Below are positions 28,251-32,843 of a DNA stretch of 32,843 nt, in pieces; position 1 is the first letter of the stretch, and every line of letters begins with the position of its first letter. A model generated the notes under the pieces. The model worked only from the letters and a program-made list of their open reading frames with translations. It was not told the origin of the DNA and did no database searches. The DNA comes from a virus, in IMG/VR virus record IMGVR_UViG_3300026953_000014, positions 1-32,843 of that record; one strand, written 5' to 3'. Position numbers and translations under genes: made by a program.

Positions 28251-28612
28251 AGCTCGCCCTGGTCCGGCGTGCGGCGGCGGAGTACTTCTCGGAGGGCTTT
28301 CAGTATGGCGACATTGCACGAACGATCGAGAACACGCCCCCGGAGGAACGTGTGGCCGCCTATGAAAGCCTCCGGCCGCGCCGCACGGTTCCCGAGGGCT
28401 GTTTTGTTTGGATCGCGCACCTGGTGTGGCTGGAGGGGATGCTCAAGGTTGCCCCGATCCAGCTCACGGCAGAAGAGGCGGCCAGCCTGCAGGTGCTCAA
28501 AGAAGAACGGCAGCACTTTCAAGCAACGCATCCGGCTTGTCCGCGCTGCGGCCTACCAAACTCACCGCATGCGTTCCGCTGCCGCGAATGCATGGCAGAA
28601 ATCCAGCACTGA
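28247..28612 (+). CDS. Second tail-assembly gene with C-terminal zinc ribbon
   Basis: The 121-residue protein has a helical N-terminal region and a Cys4 ribbon at the end: C98, C101, C112 and C115 (CPRCG and CREC). It starts at ATG 28247, overlapping the previous stop as ATGA, and lies in the -1 frame of that gene, which is where the frameshifted part of lambda gpGT lies. I found no canonical slippery heptamer in the last 100 bases of the overlap, so coupled re-initiation is the simpler reading. The zinc ribbon is unusual for this position. Confidence 0.65.
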   Translation: MKLALVRRAAAEYFSEGFQYGDIARTIENTPPEERVAAYESLRPRRTVPEGCFVWIAHLVWLEGMLKVAPIQLTAEEAASLQVLKEERQHFQATHPACPRCGLPNSPHAFRCRECMAEIQH

Positions 28613-28621
28613 GGGCAACTG

Positions 28622-31600
28622 ATGGCGACTGCAGTACAGCTTGAGCTCATCGTCGACGAGAAGGGCGCGGTCCAGGGCGTGCGTGCATTCGATGCGGCGC
28701 TCAAAGGCACAGCATCGTCCACGAGCAGCCTTGACGCGACTCTGCAGCGGATGAATACGCAGATGAGTCAGGTTGGCCAGCGCGGTGCACAAGCTGGCCA
28801 GCAGGCTCGCAATGGATTGAAGGCAGTCCACCAAGAGAGCCTTTCGACGCGTGAAGGCATTCACCTGATCACCGAAGAATTTGGTATCGAACTGCCGAAG
28901 GCGTTTAAAAAGTTCGTGGCCGAAAGCTCAGCCGCTGAGGTAGCAGTGAAGGCGCTCAGTGGCGCAATTGCAGGCATTGCAGGCATCCAGATCGGCGTGA
29001 TGCTTTTTGAGCAGGTGGCAGAGGGCGCGAAGAAGCTCTGGGAAAATATGCTGAACGTCGATGCTGCGATCGAAGAGTACAACAAAGAAGTCAAAAAGGC
29101 TCAGCAGGCGGACTTCGGCAACACACACTCGATTGAAACCACGCGGCTGCGCATCGAAGAAGCCAAGCAAATGGTCGAGGCATACCGCGCTGAGGCGGAA
29201 AAGCTCGACAAGACGGCAAATCATAGTTGGGTCCACGCGCTCGACCCGGCCGCTCCATACATGATGTGGCAGGCCAACCAGGCGAATAAACAGGCCATGG
29301 ACTGGCAGCGTACCGCTGACAAGATGCAGCAGCAGTCGCTGCCCGAGCAGCGGCATCAGCAGAATCTTGGCCAGATTGAACTCCAGCACGCAGGTGATGC
29401 ACGCCTGCAGGGCGAGAAGAAGATCACTGCGGAGCTGGAGAAGCAGCGATCGATTAACGCAGAGAATGCGCGCTATGCCCGCGAGCAGGACAGTGCTCTG
29501 GGAAACCCGGTAACACAGACGAGCTTGTGGACGAAGAACCCCCTCTCGCGTTCCATGCCTATCTCTGGAGCACCAGGCCCCGAGCAAGAAGCTGCCGATG
29601 CAAGAGCAGCGGCGCAGGCAGATGCCGAGCGCTTCAATCTCGAGAGGCAACAGGCGCAGGAGATGATGCAGCTGCGGCATGCAGCGGCGGAAGCCGGTCT
29701 CGCGGGATCGCGTCTCTATCACCAGCAGGAAGCCGACGCGATTGAGGATCTGAAATACAAGGAGATCGATCGCACTGCCGCGGCTACGCTGATCCGCGAG
29801 CGTTTCCATAAAGAAGAGATGAAGCGGCTGGATGAAGAACGCGAGGCCGTAGCTGATCGACGTGCTGCCGCCGACTCTATGAATCTGACCGGCGTGCCGA
29901 AGATCCAGGCCGACATGGTCGAGCAGATTCGCAAGATCAACGAGAGCAAAACTTATGTCAATGAGGGCGATCGGCAGGCTGATATTGCAACTGCGCGCGA
30001 AACGGCACTCAAAAAGCAGGAAGCTCTTGATCGCGACTACACCAAGAAAGTCGACGATCTCGCAGATGAGCGCGTCTCGCACGAGGTCAAGGGCTTCGCG
30101 CAGATCGAATTTGAGCGGGAGCGTAGCCTGCGCAAGGCGCTCGACGACTACCAGACGCAGTATGGAAAGAAGACAGACTCTCCGGCCTACCAGGCCAACA
30201 TCGGCACTCTGAACCGGCAATACGCCACGATCAATGGCACTGCTGCGGACAGGACCGCCGAGTTGCGCGAGCGCGGTTCGGCAGAAACAGCGCAGATCGA
30301 GTCTGAGGCGCGCGTGGCCATGCTGAGTGCTGAAAAGCAGCAGACCGCGGCGATCGTCGCCGAATATGACGAGCGTGTACGGCAGTATCGCGAACAGCTC
30401 GACCAGAACCTGATCCAGGAAGAAGACTTCAATCGCCGCGTCGTAGCTGCGGCCGAGCAGCGTGATGCGCGACTCGTTGAGTCTGCACGCCAGGCGCGCG
30501 AGAAGATGTCTGGCGAGTTCGCGCGCTTCTTCCAGAATCCTTTGAATGCGCTGAAAGAGATGGGCGACAAGGCTGCTGGCGAAGCCGCAGCCGCAGTAGT
30601 GCAGCGCCTTCAGAATCGCGCTGGCGTGACAGCCTCAGCGGAAAGCGGAACGGGCGGAATATTCGATCGTATTGCCGGCGTGTCGCGTGGAGGCCGAGAT
30701 CTGGAGCGGCGCAATGCAGGCGGCGGTCGCAACGCCGCAGCGGCCGCGATGATGTCCGTTGCGCAAGCTCGCATCACCATCGGAAGCGCAATGATCTCGG
30801 GCGGCTTTACCGCGCCTGGCTCACCAGGTGCGCTCGCCGCTGGTGCTCCGGCTTTCTATGGTGCTACCGGCAGCGGCGTCTCCGGCAACTTTGTGAACGG
30901 TTCAGATGGCTCGATGTCGCTCGTCGGGAGCGGCGGCTACAGTTCGTCTGGCGCGACTGGAGATCTTGCTCCCGCGGGTGCGACTGGCGGCGGCACAGTC
31001 GGAACAGGTATCAGCTTCGCGCAGAAGGGCGTGGGTCTGTTCTCCGAGGCAAAGGGAATCTTCGGTCGCGGTGCCAGTACGACGGGCGATGCGACTGGCG
31101 GATTTGCAGACACGCAAAGCATGACAGTGCCGGGCTCATTCGGTAAGGACGGCACGTTCAAGTCCGGCGGAACCGGCGGAAATGGAAGCATGCTCGGTGG
31201 CGGCGGCGTGATGGCAAATGCTGCCGGAGCGGCGGGCGGAGCAGCTGGCCTGTATAGCGCGTTCCAAGGCGGCGGCGGCTTCGGCGGTGCGTTGAGTGGC
31301 GCTATGAGCGGAATGCAACTTGGCATGTCCGTAGGCGGCCCCATGGGTGCTGCAGTGGGCGCAGCGGCGGGAGCGGTGATCGGCGCGATTGGATTTGGCG
31401 GCCGCGAGAAGGCGCGTGTCTACGATCTCAAGACAGTGAGGCCACGGATCACCGCTGACACGATGGGCTTCCAGGCTGGCAGCACCGACTATATGTCGGC
31501 CTATAGCGATATGCAGAGCCTCGACGTCGAGGCTCGCAAGACGCTCAGTGGAATGGGGCCGGCAGCGAAGTCTTATTACTGGGACACGGTCAATAAGGAA

Positions 31601-31999
31601 ATCAAGCAGGCCGAGGGACGTCTGACCGGCGAAGCGCGCGCTGGGCGCAGCAAGTACACAGAATCAGCGGCGCAGTATGCCGTTGGGACCGACTCAGTGC
31701 CGCGCACTGGCTATGCCGTCATCCACGAGAACGAGCGTATTACCCCGAGCGATCAGAATGAGCGCATCACACGCGCGCTCGAGGCAGGTGCTTCTGCAGA
31801 GTCGATCGCGCGTGGATACCGCTCAATGATGGAAGCCAACAGTGCGCCATCCAGTTCCGGCGGCGATCGCACGCTGCAAATGAATGTCAGCGCCCTCGAC
31901 GCGAAGAGCGTGGCGCAGATGCTGCACACACACAAGCACGACATCCGGTCAGCCTTGAATTCGAGCTACGCCGAGAACTCCGGAGGCGCGGATGCCTGA
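28622..31999 (+). CDS. Tail tape measure protein, 1125 aa
   Basis: This is the longest gene of the window, in the standard tape-measure position. An N-terminal coiled region is followed by a hydrophobic segment at about residues 112-135 (GAIAGIAGIQIGVMLFEQVA), long charged coiled coils (about 150-670) rich in Glu, Gln, Lys and Arg, a Gly/Ala-rich zone (about 695-925), and a C-terminal block (AVGTDSVPRTGYAVIHENER) resembling the conserved end of many tape measures. At roughly 0.15 nm per residue it predicts a tail of about 170 nm, consistent with a siphophage. Its last eight bases overlap the next gene. Confidence 0.92.
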   Translation: MATAVQLELIVDEKGAVQGVRAFDAALKGTASSTSSLDATLQRMNTQMSQVGQRGAQAGQQARNGLKAVHQESLSTREGIHLITEEFGIELPKAFKKFVAESSAAEVAVKALSGAIAGIAGIQIGVMLFEQVAEGAKKLWENMLNVDAAIEEYNKEVKKAQQADFGNTHSIETTRLRIEEAKQMVEAYRAEAEKLDKTANHSWVHALDPAAPYMMWQANQANKQAMDWQRTADKMQQQSLPEQRHQQNLGQIELQHAGDARLQGEKKITAELEKQRSINAENARYAREQDSALGNPVTQTSLWTKNPLSRSMPISGAPGPEQEAADARAAAQADAERFNLERQQAQEMMQLRHAAAEAGLAGSRLYHQQEADAIEDLKYKEIDRTAAATLIRERFHKEEMKRLDEEREAVADRRAAADSMNLTGVPKIQADMVEQIRKINESKTYVNEGDRQADIATARETALKKQEALDRDYTKKVDDLADERVSHEVKGFAQIEFERERSLRKALDDYQTQYGKKTDSPAYQANIGTLNRQYATINGTAADRTAELRERGSAETAQIESEARVAMLSAEKQQTAAIVAEYDERVRQYREQLDQNLIQEEDFNRRVVAAAEQRDARLVESARQAREKMSGEFARFFQNPLNALKEMGDKAAGEAAAAVVQRLQNRAGVTASAESGTGGIFDRIAGVSRGGRDLERRNAGGGRNAAAAAMMSVAQARITIGSAMISGGFTAPGSPGALAAGAPAFYGATGSGVSGNFVNGSDGSMSLVGSGGYSSSGATGDLAPAGATGGGTVGTGISFAQKGVGLFSEAKGIFGRGASTTGDATGGFADTQSMTVPGSFGKDGTFKSGGTGGNGSMLGGGGVMANAAGAAGGAAGLYSAFQGGGGFGGALSGAMSGMQLGMSVGGPMGAAVGAAAGAVIGAIGFGGREKARVYDLKTVRPRITADTMGFQAGSTDYMSAYSDMQSLDVEARKTLSGMGPAAKSYYWDTVNKEIKQAEGRLTGEARAGRSKYTESAAQYAVGTDSVPRTGYAVIHENERITPSDQNERITRALEAGASAESIARGYRSMMEANSAPSSSGGDRTLQMNVSALDAKSVAQMLHTHKHDIRSALNSSYAENSGGADA

Positions 32000-32843
32000 G
32001 ACTGACATCCTCAATCCGATCGCGGGCATTGACTGGTCGATCGGCGATTCGATGAACCCGAGCTACGGGTTTGAGAACGATCGCCCATCGACCATGCTGC
32101 GCAAACGCACTGTAGGTGGCGGCCCCTGGTCACGGGAGATGGACGCATCGCCCCATGTCTTCACGCTTGGTTGGCGGGGCCGCACGCTTGCCTGCGCAAT
32201 GCGGCTGCGCCAGTACTTCGAGCAGTACGAGGGCGGCGACTACTTCACGGTAGTCGACCATGATGCGGGCGGCCGCCACTACGTCGGCACCTTCACGACG
32301 GGCGTCAAAATCGTTGACTCGGAGAACAACAAATACGACGTCGAGGGCGTGCGATTCGAAGAGATTCCGGGAGTGCCGATGGTGCAGTACCCGTCGAACT
32401 GGGATCGCGACTCAGTGTTTTTCGGCGCATGGAATGATCGTGTCGAGCAGAAGCTCGCAACGAGCGGTTCGTGGACACAGGGTGTAGTCAGTGCGGCCCC
32501 GGCCATTATGCTTGGCGGATTTGCGCGCACCTATCAAACGACGCGCTGCATGACAAATCCCGGCACGACGGCTGGAGATTACGCGCCTTTTGTATATCGC
32601 GGCTACGGCTTCAAGCTTTGGATGCAGACAGGGCCTGCGCAGGGCAAAGCTGACGTGTATGTGGACGGCGTGCTCAATACGACGGTCGACTGCTACGCGG
32701 CCGCCTCAGCCGTCGCAGCGGTGCTCACGCTCACCAACCTCTCTCTCAATATCCACGACATCAAGGTCGTGGTGGACAGCACCAAGAACGCGCTCTCCAC
32801 GGGCACAGCAATCGGCTGGTACGGCCTGCAGGTGATGCGATGA
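31992..32843 (+). CDS. Distal tail-like protein with C-terminal beta-sandwich, 283 aa
   Basis: Following the tape measure, this gene should encode the hub that ends the tube. The N-terminal 130 residues look like a distal-tail beta domain (DASPHVFTLGWRGRTLACAM, later GGDYFTVVDHDAGGRHYVGT). Residues about 145-283 read as a second beta-sandwich of the carbohydrate-binding type (KLWMQTGPAQGKADVYVDGV), possibly a host-surface binding module. ATG 31992 overlaps the tape-measure end by eight bases. The stop codon ends exactly at the window edge, so later tail genes are outside the view. Confidence 0.7.
   Translation: MPETDILNPIAGIDWSIGDSMNPSYGFENDRPSTMLRKRTVGGGPWSREMDASPHVFTLGWRGRTLACAMRLRQYFEQYEGGDYFTVVDHDAGGRHYVGTFTTGVKIVDSENNKYDVEGVRFEEIPGVPMVQYPSNWDRDSVFFGAWNDRVEQKLATSGSWTQGVVSAAPAIMLGGFARTYQTTRCMTNPGTTAGDYAPFVYRGYGFKLWMQTGPAQGKADVYVDGVLNTTVDCYAAASAVAAVLTLTNLSLNIHDIKVVVDSTKNALSTGTAIGWYGLQVMR

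Noticed and set aside
28928-30220. Minus-strand reading frame of 430 codons opposite the tape measure
   Set aside because: Leu/Arg-rich antisense product of a coiled-coil coding region, with no start signal.
1-32843. Phage ends, target-site duplication, att sites, tRNA genes or CRISPR arrays
   Set aside because: Both edges fall within phage operons. No repeated transposase-binding sites at an end, no tRNA-like cloverleaf and no regularly spaced repeats were seen.
1-32843. Mor/C-type late activator or Mom-type DNA modification gene
   Set aside because: None of the products in the window shows a pattern I recognise as these families; they may lie outside the window or be replaced by unrelated proteins.

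Overview
The window is the interior of a transposable (Mu-type) siphophage or prophage. No host gene, phage end, tRNA or rRNA is visible. Base composition is about 60% G+C over most of the window and visibly lower at about 9.6-11.6 kb. A lytic amidase-type enzyme with several small inner-membrane proteins suggests a Gram-negative host. The C-terminal half of the secreted protein at 10632-11636 resembles a protein type I associate from memory with Acidobacteriota (Terriglobales); I could not search this, so the host assignment is tentative.

Layout. (1) 1-9622, minus strand: an early operon of 22 genes, nearly all joined by ATGA or TGATG stop/start overlaps. In transcription order it encodes a Ner-like DNA-binding protein, a DNA-binding accessory protein, a DDE transposase (MuA type), an AAA+ ATPase (MuB type), and then about 18 small proteins, many of them Cys/His-rich and probably zinc binding. 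(2) 9623-9691: the control switch, a 33-bp near-perfect palindrome with back-to-back promoters. (3) 9692-10531, plus strand: an Xre-family repressor and a small companion. (4) 10632-11636: a secreted protein of lower G+C, a likely lysogenic-conversion gene. (5) 11637-12005: a non-coding control region. (6) 12006-15958: lysis genes (glucosaminidase, spanin-like and holin-like membrane proteins) mixed with small exported beta-rich proteins. (7) 15962-24611: packaging and head genes (small and large terminase, portal, gpF-like head protein, ChaB-like protein, a protease/scaffold/major capsid fusion, a putative decoration protein). (8) 24672-32843: connector and tail genes (adaptor, gp10-like, terminator, tube, chaperone, 1125-aa tape measure, distal tail). 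The tail module has a tube but no sheath, so the tail should be long and non-contractile.

How it works together. The repressor should bind the central palindrome and silence the leftward transposition operon. On induction, the transposase and ATPase replicate the phage by transposition, and a regulator encoded further along the early operon (best candidate: the protein with three helix-turn-helix repeats and a C2H2 finger at 252-920) may switch on the rightward late genes. No Mor/C-type activator was recognised. A 58-bp element with a perfect hairpin occurs twice, just before the lysis module and just before the capsid-maturation module, and other GC-rich hairpins fill almost every remaining gap in the late region. 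These elements, the zinc-protein cluster and the triple-repeat regulator are the parts of the window least explained by known transposable phages.
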